Assembly: GCA_009761415.1 (NCBI GenBank)
Contig: QUOL01000001.1
Location: 3,286,001-3,350,000, forward strand
From: Sarcomyxa edulis
Taxonomy: Eukaryota > Basidiomycota > Agaricomycetes > Agaricales > Mycenaceae
Reading direction: 5' to 3'
DNA: 64,000 nt
This document shows, piece after piece, positions 51,479-64,000 of this stretch. The translations under genes were made by a program, and so were the position numbers. The notes under the pieces are model-generated. The model ran no database searches, was not told where the DNA came from, and saw nothing but the letters and a program-made list of their open reading frames with translations. Numbering within the stretch: position 1 is the first letter of the stretch; each line of letters opens with the position of its first letter.

Positions 51479-52002
51479 GTTATGATTCTAAGCTGAAGAC
51501 TGACTAAATAGGGCGATAACGATAGGAATCAAAGTAGAGAGATGGACGTACGAAGCAAGGCTTTGTGAAGTATTATGAGGAGTGGATCGTCGAGGACAGC
51601 GGGACGAGTTCACTTTCGCACTCCGACAAATTCTTGAGCGCCTGTTTCCGAAATGGAACGTTCAGTTCCCTCTCGCAAAAATCACAAACCCTCGTTCGTT
51701 CCTCTTGTTTCGTTGGCCTTCATATCTCAGAAAACTCTACGGATTCGTACACAAAGCGTTGACGCTTTTGCTTTGTATTTTTCCCCTTCTCTCTGCGCGC
51801 ACGCCAGTATGATTTACTCAAAATTAACTTCTTCGGAGTGATATTGCAAAATTGTTGCCACAGAAGGCTTTCTTCTTTTGCAACATAGCGCTCGTGTGCA
51901 TTGAGGCAACCGCGTTTTGCGCAGCAGCTTTGCAATCTCGAAAGACCACATTCTCCTACCTAACTTTCTAACCCAAACGTATCTGTTCTGACTACGAGAG
52001 CG
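51479..52002. promoter_or_regulatory. Divergent region, SEC4 and helicase
   Basis: It separates the starts of the Rab gene and the helicase. Overlapping open frames at 51565-51841 have no motif. It probably holds both promoters. Confidence 0.3.
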
Positions 52003-55000
52003 ATGAAAGAACTGATCCAAGAACTATTCGATCCTAATCAGCTAAGGACGGTTGACGACATCGACCATGGCATAAGGACCTTGAAGAGCACCATTAAAGA
52101 GTGCATCTGCGAGGAACTCTTCGCCGAGTTGCTTTCACACCAGGACTCTCCGCTTCTGGAACTGGTCGTCTCAAGTCAGTAACATTTTACATCTCCTTCG
52201 GTTCTGCCTTACGATCCTACGTTCTTAAAGGTATAAAGGAACTGTCTCCGTGGATCATCGATCGATTCCCAAACAATCCAGACAAATTCGCGTCTACTCT
52301 CGTGTCCAAGATTTTACCTCGCATCTCCAAGTTCCTATTATTTTCACCGTTTCCGTTTCCATTTCCTAGTGACATCAGCAGATCTTTGACTGATCATCAT
52401 AGATCAGTAGAACTCGCTCCTTGCGTGCTCCAGACGTTGGGGAGCATGTCGTTGCCACCTCGAAGTCTGGACGTCCCTGTCGAGGACGTCATATACCAGG
52501 ACCAGGACCAGGAAGAGCCATCCGATACACTGCTTCTGAAGGTGAAGCCCAGAACCCAACGAAAGACCAAGCAAGGCAGGAGGAAAGCTCCTGTCATAGA
52601 TAACAAGCCCTTTCAGACCCTTGGCCATACAGTTCCGACCTCGAAAGAAGACTCCGATCAGCTTGCTCTCCGTATGCTCGACTCTCTGAAATTGGCTCTA
52701 CAGGTACTCCACTTTGATGGATTATATGAAGTCCTATTAATCCCTGCCATCAGTTTCACTTGACAATTCTCCGGCGTACTGAAATCACAGAATTTATCAT
52801 AGAAAGGATTATTGCTCAACATAACTCTCCTGACGACCAACTGTCTCCACCCAGAGAGCCTGAGTCTAACGTCACCGAGGTTCCACAGGTAGAAGGCTTC
52901 GTCCCGTCCGCGTATCCCATGGTGCAACCAATGAAGGCTGCCCTTTACTTCGACAATGCCGCAGGTTTTGGACAGTGGAGGATCCTCATCTCGACCCGAG
53001 CTGATCGGAATCTACGGGATGCTAGACGAAGGGATGCTAAAATGTTCAAGATCATTGTCAAAAAGATCAAGTGAGTTTATGCTTCGGTGCATGTAGCATT
53101 TTTGACCGCTTGTCTCAGGGAATTGTCTCATGGGCACTTCTCGGACGATAATCAAAAGAGGCTGACTGGGTCTAACAATTCGATACCCATATATGAGGCA
53201 AAAATGACGAGTGATTCCCGGCTTGTAGTAAGCTCCTTGCGATTTATATATTAGTTTGGATCATGGCTGAACCCGACTACTCTGACTTGAAGTATCAAGT
53301 GGACTGTATCCCGGAATACGAAAGCAAGGTGCGTTGCTTGTCTCTTTTCGTATCTCACTATACTTACATAGAAGTCCGCGTTCAAGGTCGAGCAACAAGG
53401 TAAGACATATCCAGGGTTTTGACATGAGTTTTCATTTGCTAACAACCCCGATATGACAATAGTGCTCAAAGTGTTCGGTATTTATACCCATGCACAGATA
53501 GACAGGCAATTATGGGAGTCGCTAAGCCACCAGCTCGAGTACCGAGGGAAGGAATATAAGCGCAGGTGAGTTGAATGATTGACTCGGTCAAGAAAATTGA
53601 CATCGAACTTCGACGTTCAGATGCACTTTTCGGAATAAACCTCATCATACCGGAGACAAAGTCGTCATGCCGGCAACATTTCCAACACCTGTAAACGTAG
53701 ACTCAGGACCGGAGTACGCGATTCCCGAATTACCTCAAGAGAATTTGGAAGAGGTAAACTGCTTTTGATTCACAGAACACTCTCAAGTACTGACATAGTA
53801 TCCAAAGGTGCACTCCCTACTAGTGTAAGCTTCTGCGTCGACCGCGTTTACTAGCGCTAATCATCTCGCAGTCTCGAAAAATTTGTCACCTTTTCGCAGG
53901 TCAGTCTTAGAGTGTTCCTTATATCTCTTATGACATGCTCACATCTCATCAAAGGAATTGCTGTACAGTAAGATCATATTGTATCATGATATTCCCCGAA
54001 CTAAAGCGTTACCAGGCATACTCGCGGACTTGGATGTTGCGCATGTTTTCGATGTAACGTTAGTGGTATACCGTCTAATACAGCCCCTCATTGATATTCA
54101 GATGCGCATAGGCCACAAGAAAAAGATATTATCGAGCACACTTCCTCGTGCTATGTTCTTGGGAGGAGCGGAACAGGGTAAGTGGAGCACAACTTGAGAG
54201 CTTTTCACTGGACCAAATGTTTGCCTATTATCTTCATCGACGCAGGAAAACAACAACGATGCTGTTCAAAATGCTTGGGATAGAACGGGCCTACGAGCTT
54301 CGTCAGGACGGCATGTCGAAACCGCGCCAGATCTTCGTCACTCAATCGCGTATGCTCGCCGGGAAAGTGGCAGAATATTTTGCAAAACTCTTGGAGTCCT
54401 TGTCTGCAGCTGCTTACTCACCAGAAAAGTTGAAGCAGTTAGCTCAGCAGAAAAAGGGTCCGCACGAAGAGCATGAGGCCTGGGTTGATGAAGACGACGA
54501 GGTGAACTGGCGCGGTGATTTGCCTCGAAAATTTAGCCTTCTCGAAGATAAGCACTTTCCATTGTTTCTCACCTTCGACCGGGTAAGAGTTCCCTCGCGT
54601 GTGTGATATACATATCTGACACACTGCTGTAGCTCTGCACGATGTTGGAAAATGATTTCGATTACTCCGAGTTACACTCGATCAGTCAGTCCAGTGATAT
54701 GGCCGTCGATACCGCTGGTATCGTATCACCCATTACATCTACGAACCGAACATCGCCTGCTGGTAATTTTGTGTCTTACATCGCTTTTTTGGAATCCTAT
54801 TGGCCGCACTTTTCTCAAACGTCGACGAAAGGAATAGGTTTGTTGTCTTCATATATAAGGGTTCTTCGATTGAATGGCTAATTCATTCAAAGATCCCACC
54901 TTGGTCTTCAATGAATTTATGGGTGAGTAAAACCTGACAGTCTGGCCCTTTTTCTGGCTAACTTCTGCAGGCGTCTTGAAGGGGTCAGAAGAGGCTTCTA

Positions 55001-58000
55001 TCCGTCCCGACCGTTCGCTCGATAGGACTGCTTACGAGAACCTCAGCCATCGCGTGCAGTCAACTTTTGCGGGTCGGCGTAATGCCGTGTACGACCTTTT
55101 CGAACTGTATAAGCGCGAGAAACGTAGAAGGGGCGATTACGACGCCGCAGACAGGTGCGTTATTCCACCAAAGCTAAATAAGATGTGCACTTCTTATCAC
55201 TTCGAATAGAACATTTTCTATCCTGAAAGTCCTCGAATCTCAGGGAGTACCTGGGAAGAAAGTGGATTACTTGTACGATTTTCTCTGACTTTCGGGGGTA
55301 TATGTTCTAAGCTATCATCAGATACGTTGACGAAGCCCAGGACAACCTCCTGATTGATGCGCTTCGTGAGTCTAACGTATGGACTATGCTGCCAGTGCCT
55401 CGCAAATTGACACTTGCCTCCAGTCCTGCGATTCTTATGCGGCAATGCCAATGGTTTATTTTGGGCGGGGGATACAGCACAAACTATATCTGTAGGCAGC
55501 TCCTTCAGGTTCGATGACCTGAAGGCCTTCTTACACCGAGTAGAGGTTTCTCAATTTTCTTCAAATTTTTGTATAACAGACTGAGTCTTCCGATTATTAC
55601 AGCAGAGGAAACAAGAACGGGAACGCACGAGCAATAGTCGTTTTCACAACCAAGAGCCACCCAGGACTTTCCAGTTGACAGTTAACTATCGCTCTCACGG
55701 CGGCATTGTAAATTGTGCCCACTCCGTGATCGAATTGATAACTAAACTTTGGCCTTACGCGATTGACATTCTCGCTCAAGAAAGGGGCATTGTCGACGGT
55801 CTGAAACCTGTGTTCTTTACAGGCTGGAACAATGATACCGTCAGATACGAGCAGTTTCTGTTTGGTGAAAGGTATCTTTTCCCCCGCTCTAGACAGTGTA
55901 CCTTTGAACTGACGGTCCGTCGTGTTGTCAGCGGAAGTCACATTGAATTTGGAGCCCAGCAATGTGAGTGCCACGATCTTATAGCTAGTTGGCTCCCCTC
56001 ATAAATTACAAGGCATCCTTGTCCGCGACGACCGTGCAAGAGATAAACTGCGCCAACAAGTTGGTGATATCGGATTGATCATGTAAGGTGCTCTCATTTC
56101 CCAAGTTTTCCGTTTGATTGAGAATGGACAAGGACAATTTACGAAAGCAAGGGATTGGAGTTCAACGATGTGCGCTCTTTATCTTACTCAGAGCCAAAAA
56201 AAGTTTCTGATTGTTTTTTCTGCTAAGGTTCTTCTCTATAATTTCTTCGAGGATTCATCAGTGGATATATCCCAATGGAGAGTTATTCTCAATGTCCTGG
56301 AAGACAACCAGAAAGAAGCATTATCTCCGCCTCGTTTTGACGAGACACGCCATGCTGGAGTTTGCAGTGAAGTAAGGTAACGAAGTCGCCTTCCGCGAGA
56401 TTACACTGACGAATCCGTCTAGTTGAAATTTCTCTATGTTGCCATCACAAGGGCGCGAAAGAATATGTGGATAGTAGATTGCTCCGATAAAGGGGAACCG
56501 ATGCGGGTGCGCCTCGATATGTAGCATTATGTCTCGCTTCCTAATTCTCATTTCCGCAGACTTTCTGGACGAGCAGAAATCAAGTACATAATTGTACTCC
56601 CGGGACTGACGTCCCGCATCTAGCTGTTTCTTCTTCTCCCGCAGAATGGGCTAACTCTGGTAGGACACTGTTCAAAAACAAACGATATCTGCAAGCTATG
56701 CATTGTTTCGAACGTGCATCCCAAGATCGTTTGGTCGCCGTCTGCACCGCTTACTACCTTCGAGAGCAGGCTCGGACAACTTATCTAGGTAATTCGCGGC
56801 AGAATCAAGTGCGACGTCAAGGAGCATTTCTCGTAGCTGCCCAGGCATTTCTCGACTGTGCCGCAGTTGCTTCGCAGGAAAAACGAGCGTACTTTCAGAA
56901 TGCTGGAGATTGTTTTGAGCGTGGTGGAGATTATCGTAAGGCAGCGCAAGCCTATCTCGATGCTGAAGAGTTCTCTGTTGCAGCTCAAGTATACCGTAAA
57001 GCCGGATTGTTTGATGAAGCTATCGAAGTCGTACAGGTTCACAACGATCGAATACCCCCGGACGTCATCGATCGTATTGTCCATGTTGCCAGACTCTTTT
57101 ACTTCAGAAACCATCAACTTGAGTCAGTACTTCCATTGGAGATATATACCGTTAACGTTATATTGATCCAAAATCACAGGAAAGCCAATCGACTATTCGA
57201 GTCTCTCGAAGGGCAATTAGAATTCATGGGAAATTATGAACTCGACGTCGCTCGCGCCAGTCTTTTGACAAGTCTGGGTCGAATAAACGATGCCGCTGAA
57301 CTATATCTGACGGAAGGCCGGACCATGGATGCCATTCGACTATTCCTAGGTGCCACGGATGATCAACAATGCGTACGCCGAGCAAACGAGTGTATCCTGG
57401 ATGGGCTATGGCGACATCTTTCCTTTGGCACCTCTATTGAGCTGGCAAAATCTAATCCCACCTTGATACAACTTCTTGATTGGGCAGCAAGTCTCAACCT
57501 CGAGCTTCTACCGTCTGACAATCGTGATGAGGTGAGTGATGTCTGGTCTAAAGTCTATCCACCACTCTAAATGTCCTACAAATGTCAGATATCGATGTTT
57601 CTCGCTATTGTGTCCCAAGATTTAGTATCGTTGGCTCGATTCAGCCGGTCGTTTTCCATGCGGAAAACAGGCATTTCTGCCGCTATCTTAGGCTTCCATC
57701 ATTATTTTGCGACGTTTCCTCGGATGCAGGTCCTGGACACTTTCCACGTGGCTCAAATCTTGGAAAATTTTGAGATATACACGCGATTGTTACATAAGGC
57801 CTCATCCAAAGATCCCTGCCGCGATTCGGCGATCCAAAAACTGTTCGCCTTCCGGATTTCGACGGAGAACACCTTCTTGGTACCAGGGGGAACATTTTTG
57901 TATCGCATTTTAGTCGACCGTGGAGCGCCGAATCTTCGTTCAAATGACGACGGTATACTCGTTTCTGACTGGGAACTTTCCGCGACCCTCAAAAAATGCC

Positions 58001-60462
58001 TTTCCGATCATCTCCGACGAAAAATTCTAGAAGAGAACGAAATGTGTCGCAGAACGAAAGCTTTTTCGGTCTGTGTACCCTTCCTCGTTTTTGGCAGTTG
58101 TATTAGAGGGGATTGCCCTCAGGAGCATCAAGAGTTCAGCGATGCAAATCTCGACTGGTTCAATACCCGAGTTCGCATTCATCTCCAGCAAATCATCATA
58201 TATCAAACTTTGACCTCTATGGTAAATGAGAAAGATGGAGCAATACAACGAAGGTGTGGTCTATGGAACATTTTACCGTCATGATGTCCTGAATCTACCG
58301 CAGATACTGGCTCGAACAGCTCTATGAGGCGATGCACCCAGCCTTCTATATACTTGGGACCTCCGTGAATCTCGACGTTTCTCGCATTCCTGAAGCCCCA
58401 AAGGGCTTTCGAATTGTAAAGTACTGGGCGCGCGATCTTCTATATAGCGACTTACCAGATGTTCGACATCATCCCGACAATCTCACTATGGTGATAAGAG
58501 CTGCAAAGCTAGCATTCATGCTTGACCAGAAAGAAGCCGCTAACTATGTCTATCGTGCACCCGGCGTGACTCGTTTTGCCGAATGGCCAATCTATCATCG
58601 AGGACCAAACAAGCAGTCAATCGTGTCGGAGCTTATGGTGTCTCTGGAAGGAGCAAAGGAGGGTTTCATATCTAATGGTATTTCATTTGCCAGGCATGCT
58701 TTTGCTTCTATTTGATAAATTCTTCAATATACACTAACACCTCGTCGCAGACAAGTTCTCGACAATCGGATTTGCATCAACATAAGCATCCTGTGCGACC
58801 TTCTTGATTATCTTTGCGGAGCCTTTATTTTAGCGCGATGCGAATTTGTGTTGGATAAAATGACTCTTCCTCGTAGCTGGTTCATAAGCCTTTTGCACCA
58901 CTTCAAGGACGACACCGCCGTAAAAGCCAGGTTGCCGGTCGTACTCCTTGTCACCGTACTTCAAAGCTTGATGGATCGGCTTTGCACTGGCTCCGATTGT
59001 GGTACATTTTCGTTGTAACTTGGTGCATTTTTTGGGTCGGTGCTCATCTATAACTCCAGGGCATCTCCTTTACGGAAACACGAGTTTAGCCCGAACAACA
59101 GTCGTCCGAAACATCTTCGTGGCTCGCGTGTGAGTCGTGAATATCTATTGCCTATTTCAGTACTATTGCCTCATCATATCGTCGGGCTAGGTGCAGAGCA
59201 ATGTGTTTACGTGAGGACAACCAGTGTCATGTTTATCGTATCCTGCTCTGATATTTGTCTCTAAGTTGGTTATAACATCCGGAGTTACGAGCTCAGATAT
59301 CAGATTGTACGAGCAATCAAATCAGCTCAAATTCCTCGTAACCCTGCCGGTCTGTTCAGACAGTACGTTCCACACCCATGAGAGTTGTACATCAAACTCA
59401 TGTATGTCAAGTTATGTACAGATCCGGGATTGGGGCAATCTTGCTCGTGCAGTCCAGCAGTCAACAATGCGATCCCCCATGGACGAGATGGTTCAACTCT
59501 ACCTCGAAACCAATAATAGCTCTGCGCTATCAAACACGCCTCTAGGGGTTCGACGTGTCTTCTACACGGATCGAGCGAGTGTCCGACGTGTTCTTGAACA
59601 GCCTTCTTTGTCTATCCTGAATCCTGACGCCGTCCCCTTCATTCCTAGTAACACATTTTCTGAGGACGCCACGGATAACAAACATCTTGGGGTAACAGAG
59701 ACGGCAGCACCAGCCGTTGAGACCGCCGAAGAGGACTATCCTATTATCAATTTCGAGGATTTGGAGGCGGAACTTGAAGATAGTACATTGAATGTGTCAC
59801 ATTTACCTGACGCATTGGTTCCTGCATCGGAAGAGCAACTGAAAGCTGTATCAGTTCTGCAAAAGAGATATCGACGGATCATGAAAGTTAAACGGGGGGA
59901 ACCAAAAACTGTCTCGTCCGCTGCACGAGCCCAGTTTTTCACCGATTGTCTGACCGAGGCTCGATCCATGGAATGGCCTCACAGATATTATCGACTTCTT
60001 TATCTTGGTCCTTTGCCCCATGTTCTTGCCTGCCTCGATCAGATATTCAAGTGTACTGTCGAAAGCAAATACCGCGCCAAAAAGCGTTTAGGGGAAACAG
60101 AGCATGAGGAGCTTGAGGCATGGAGCGACCGACTTACAGTCTTGATGTGAGTATCGATCTATTGACTATTTATCCGAAGGACTCAAACGGCGTCGAACAG
60201 TAATATCCTGAAGGACGTCAGACGCTTACAGAAAGCATTGGAACCGAGATCCCTTCTCCATAGTTGCCGTAACCTGGATGGACTCAAAGCTTCTCTCATC
60301 GAGGTCGAATCACTAGTCCATCGCCTTCCTTTCCCTGTTCCCGCTGACGTACATGACAATCTGGGTATTGCATTGAAAGGTATCGTAGCGATACCTAAGC
60401 CACCGAAGAAGAGACCTAAGCCAAAATTGATTGTCGAGGATGACTTTGATACGGTAGAATAG
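52003..60462 (+). CDS. TRANK1-like SF1 helicase with CCCH zinc finger
   Basis: A very long multi-exon gene, roughly 2,150 residues, from MKELIQELFDPNQLRTVDDI to the end DDFDTVE. The helicase core is of UvrD type. Walker A reads VLGRSGTGKTTTMLFKMLGI once two introns (54062-54108 and 54179-54245) are removed; Walker B is YVDEAQD near 55319-55340. Later motifs are FQLTVNYRSHGGIVNC, ESKGLEFNDVLLYNFFED and FLYVAITRARKNMWIVD. TPR-like repeats follow (AMHCFERASQDRL, CFERGGDYRKAAQAYL). At about 58070-58125 the product has CVPFLVFGSCIRGDCPQEH, a C-x8-C-x4-C-x3-H zinc finger. The C-terminal 700 residues have no clear domain. The set matches large TRANK1-like proteins that are numerous in Agaricomycetes; their role is not established. 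Confidence 0.85.
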
Positions 60463-60544
60463 ATAGTGATTGACTCGATGTCTCCGATGCCTGACTTGGA
60501 TCAGGAAGCAACAATATACTACGGACTCGCTGTCTGCGTACATA
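60463..60544. terminator. Short convergent gap, helicase and ABC gene
   Basis: Only about 80 bp separate the stop of the helicase and the stop of the ABC transporter, so the two 3' untranslated regions probably overlap. Confidence 0.4.
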
Positions 60545-63349
60545 TCAAGGGAGAAATGCTTGGGCTTGCAACATCCAGATGCGAGCATACTCTCCCTGTC
60601 GTTCCAACAGCTCCCGATGAGTCCCCTCCTCTACAACTACCGAGTCGTTCATATACCTTTGAGGATTATCAGTGCCGCTCTCGTCGAAAATAAGATAACC
60701 TTACAAAATTAGGTCAGCATGGCGCGTAAGGTTTCCAAATCGATGAGACGAGAATATCATTGTCTTGTTTCCTCGTAGGTGTCGAAGTCGTTCGAATAAA
60801 TCTAAGTTGAGTGGGATATGAAATCCCTCTAATGACGAATGTGAATTGTGCCCACCATGTTCAGCTGTAGGGTCCAAAGATGCACTAGGTTCATCAAAAA
60901 GAAGCATGCCCACACTGGGCTCCGAATTAAGTGATCGCATGAATGTTCGTGATCTGCAAGAACGTCAGCGGAAAGGGTGATAGGATGTTTCACGGTACTT
61001 ACAAAGCAACCCGCTGCATTTGCCCCCCAGAGAGAGAACTGGAATTGTTAGACTCCATTCCACCCATTCCCCGTACACGGCTGTAATCTACTGGCCGACC
61101 AAATAGTGTGGTAGTTCCTTCAGGAAGTCCTGAGTAGTAATCTTGGACAGGCCGGTTCAGATAAGTATCGAAGCCTTCAGGAAGTCGGTCTATGAACTCA
61201 TCAGCCCCGCCGAGCCGTGCAGCCTCGAGAATCTTTTCCTCGTCTAGGGCATGGTCTGGATCACCGAGACCGATGTTTTCTTTGAGCTATCACGTGGGCC
61301 GTATCAACTATACCCAGAATGCGGGAATGCAGATGGACTTACAGATAAGGGGAATAAGGTATAGTCTTGGAAGAGGACAGAAATTGCACGTCTTAGATCG
61401 TCAAGTTTCAAGGTTCGGATATCTCGGCCATCGATCAAGATTTCTCCTTCGAAGGGGTCGTATAATCGCGCGATTAATTTCAAGATAGTACTTTTACCAG
61501 AGCCGTTTGCACCAACGATGACCTAGGCACTTTGGGTATTGCGTCAACTGTCATCTAGTGAGAAAAATACGACCTACACAAAGCTGGCCCTGATGTATTT
61601 TGAAGGACACATTTTGAAGGGCATATGAATCGCTACCAGGATAGTGGAACGATACGTTCCTACAACGGGAAGAAACTCAGTGGGATGGAAGACAATCTGA
61701 GGGAAAGACCTGACCTGAACTCGACAGAGACGCCCGATGTTACGGTTTGTTGGTCCTCTGGATACGGATTTGAACCGTCGGGAATCTTGTTTCGAATATT
61801 GACTACCTCGTATAATTTTCGCACACTGGCCAATTGGTCTGCAATAGAGCCCGTCTCGTTGAAAAAGTTGAACAGAAGCCACGTGAACTGCGTTGTGGTC
61901 TGCGTAATCAAGTTCAATGAGGCCAACGAAAGAGGTATGGAGGATGGGTATTGTACTGCCCGTAAAGTGAAAACGATCTGGGACATGTCTACGTGAGTGA
62001 CAGAATTGGTGTAGACGGGCGTGACATACGTGAGGAAGTTCACGGAGAGGCTCTTGAAGAAGAGAGGAGAGATTGAGCCTATCTCGAGTTTTCAATATTC
62101 TCTGATAGTCAAAGAAATCGCCTGCTCGGTCTCCGAGTTTCTGAACGTCCAAGCGATATTCTACACAGGCGTTAGGATTGATGGAGAAGACACGGCGAAA
62201 GACTGTACCGGAAACCATGTACTCCCACATTCCTCCAGCGACAATCTCTTTTCGATGGGAAGCATCGTTGACAGCACGCTTCAGGCCCTCCATCCTGATA
62301 TACTCAGCGTCTGTCGTCGTAGCTGCCCAAACTGACGAAATAAACCAGAGGGAAGGATTAGCATCGGATGGAAAATAGTCGGACTCTGATTCATATTCAC
62401 CTCCTGCATTATATATATTATTTGCCATCCCAATCCACTGTAGCAACGTGTGCGCGAAGCTCATGAGCGCAAGTAGGAGCCCGTCGCGTTGGTCACGTAG
62501 CACTCCAAGGAGGACAGATGCTTGCGATATTACCTGTATCATAGTGCTGAATATGTGCATCGCCATATTCACTGTATCCCATGCGATACTAGAACGCCCG
62601 TGCGGTGGAAATGCTTTCTCGAGTTGTCGCTGAATGACTGGATCGTCAAAGGTGGGAACGTCCAAACGTGCCATAGCGTAGAATATATGAGCAGAGTAAT
62701 GTTGCTTTATGCGAGAGTTTAGTGGAATTGATAATCGGCTTTTGCTATATCGCAATAGACGGGTGGCCAGCGAACAAAGAAACCGACCGACCGCGACTCG
62801 AAAGAGAACCTGCTTGTCAACTGTCCGACTGTCGACAGCATTTTGAACCTTCAAAACTGATTAGGCTCAGATATATCTATGTGTGTTTGTACAGGCTCTC
62901 ACTATTACGAGTAACTGCCCAGAGTACCTGGACGCCACATTAGTACGCGTGTCCGACGAGAGAGGACCCGTGGTGCATTACCAAAGTGCTACAGCGGGGA
63001 CTAAGGCTGATATCACCTTCCGGAGCCAAGGGTCAGTAACGTAGCTGAACGCCAGGTGAGCGGACGCACCTCTAAAACCAGATAAACCGAAAGCAAAGTA
63101 AAACACTGACTGATACTTCCGATGTCTGTGATCATCCTCCATACATAGGGAAAGCTGTTGATCATCTCAAAATAGGCCTCGAATCTCGAAGAACCTGGGA
63201 GGTGAGCCGTTTCAGGCTGAACCTCCTCGTACAGATCCCAGACACCAAGACGTGTGTGCTTGACATTCTTAGTGTCTGCAGGATCAAATTTGCCTTTACT
63301 ACTGCCATGAGTAGCGCGTTTCCCTCGTCTCATGCGCATCGTGGTTGAG
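60545..63349 (-). CDS. Half-size ABC exporter (TMD-NBD), fungal type
   Basis: A multi-exon gene from ATG 63349 ([20 protein letters not shown]) to TGA 60547-60545. Membrane segments include [15 protein letters not shown] near the N-terminus; the intron 63082-63128 (acceptor tggttttag) restores this frame. The mid part has [20 protein letters not shown] and [24 protein letters not shown] sequence. The single nucleotide-binding domain has Walker A ([14 protein letters not shown]), signature [15 protein letters not shown] split by an intron, Walker [13 protein letters not shown] and the switch His in [15 protein letters not shown]. The final exon ([20 protein letters not shown]) is reached only by splicing after ADLIL. 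It should dimerise to export an unknown substrate. Confidence 0.82.
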
Positions 63350-64000
63350 AGGAAAGGGACACAGTGAGTAGCAGACGGAACTGCGGTGAAGGCCTGCAAC
63401 TTGAAGGAGCAGACTCCACCAAAAGCTGTAATTCCGAGTCGAAAGCGCGCTTGAGTCGATCACAATTCACGCAGCAGCCTCGCGTCATAATGCATAATTC
63501 CTCCAATTGCAATTCGCGTTGACCCCAACTTAATGTTTACAACTCAAAGACATATGCTGCAAATACAAGAGGAACGATACTGGTTCAATCAGTCGAGCTC
63601 GTTCAATACAACACGGTACCCTCTCAGATAAATATTGTATGCCGAGCAGATTGATGAGTACCGAGTCAGACATTTTCGCAGATTTCGTGCGATCATCTTC
63701 ATCCTAATAGATCGGCAGAAGTTGCAACTGGGGAGGGTTGGTGAGGAGTGTTCCTCTGAGTAGTCGAGCTGTTGAGAAAGAAAGACATTGCCAAACACAA
63801 TGCCCCATGGGCCTGTAGTATGTTGAGCTAAGATGGATTCCTTGGAGCCGATATATGAAGCATCGCATCTGTATGGACGCAACAAGGATGCGACTTCTCT
63901 TGAAACGAGAGAAATTGCTCTTGTATGAGAAGGCCTGACTTTGGAAATGCGTCGCAAGCATTTATGACAGCAGATATAGCGACAATGATCCAATATTGAC
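63350..64000. other. Right-edge region, one weak ORF
   Basis: It includes the promoter of the ABC gene. A minus-strand frame of 134 codons (63589-63993, starting MDHCRYICCHKCLRRISKVR) is open and Cys-rich at its start. No family was recognised, and it may be part of a gene crossing the edge or a chance frame. Confidence 0.3.

Noticed and set aside
53958..54197. Apparent broken Walker A (GGAEQGK) in the helicase
   Set aside because: This is the wrong frame. Removing an intron with donor gttagt at 54062 gives GRSGTGKT, so the nucleotide-binding site is intact.

Overview
The window is nuclear DNA of a filamentous basidiomycete, most likely an Agaricomycete. Genes are close together on both strands. 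Most are cut by many short introns (about 45 to 70 nt, GT-AG with a few GC-AG). Their products match fungal families, some of them typical of mushrooms: DUF7704-like small membrane proteins, F-box families and TRANK1-like helicases. Gene models were spliced by eye, using donor/acceptor sites, frame continuity and conserved motifs. Exact exon ends are therefore inferences, firmest where a motif is rebuilt across the junction.

Left third (1-20.4 kb). In order: the 5' end of an unrecognised basic, proline-rich gene running off the left edge; a DBP3-type DEAD-box helicase; an Osh6/Osh7-type oxysterol-binding protein; a very large coiled-coil protein without a recognised domain; a DUF7704-like membrane protein; and three tandem F-box-like paralogues on the minus strand. 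The first F-box copy keeps the exon structure and reading frame of its sisters but carries three in-frame stop codons.

Middle (20.8-43 kb). This part is mostly housekeeping: DNA topoisomerase II, a divergent 78-residue small gene, the GCN20-type ABCF protein, a secreted single-pass membrane protein, an unrecognised multi-exon gene downstream of histidinol-phosphatase (HIS2), a small 89-residue ORF, an SMN homologue without Tudor domain, and the nuclear-pore scaffold protein Nic96. The stretch 36.5-38.6 kb is hard to resolve and may hold a decayed or poorly modelled gene.

Right third (43-64 kb). It holds a zinc-dependent medium-chain dehydrogenase whose active-site region is rebuilt only by a 12-nt micro-exon, a short F-box-like protein, the INO80 subunit Arp5, a Sec4/Rab8-type GTPase, a giant TRANK1-like UvrD-family helicase with a CCCH zinc finger, and a half-size ABC exporter convergent with it. 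Nothing suggests an operon, a biosynthetic cluster, a CRISPR array or an intact transposon. I saw no tRNA or rRNA gene, but short RNA genes could be missed by eye.
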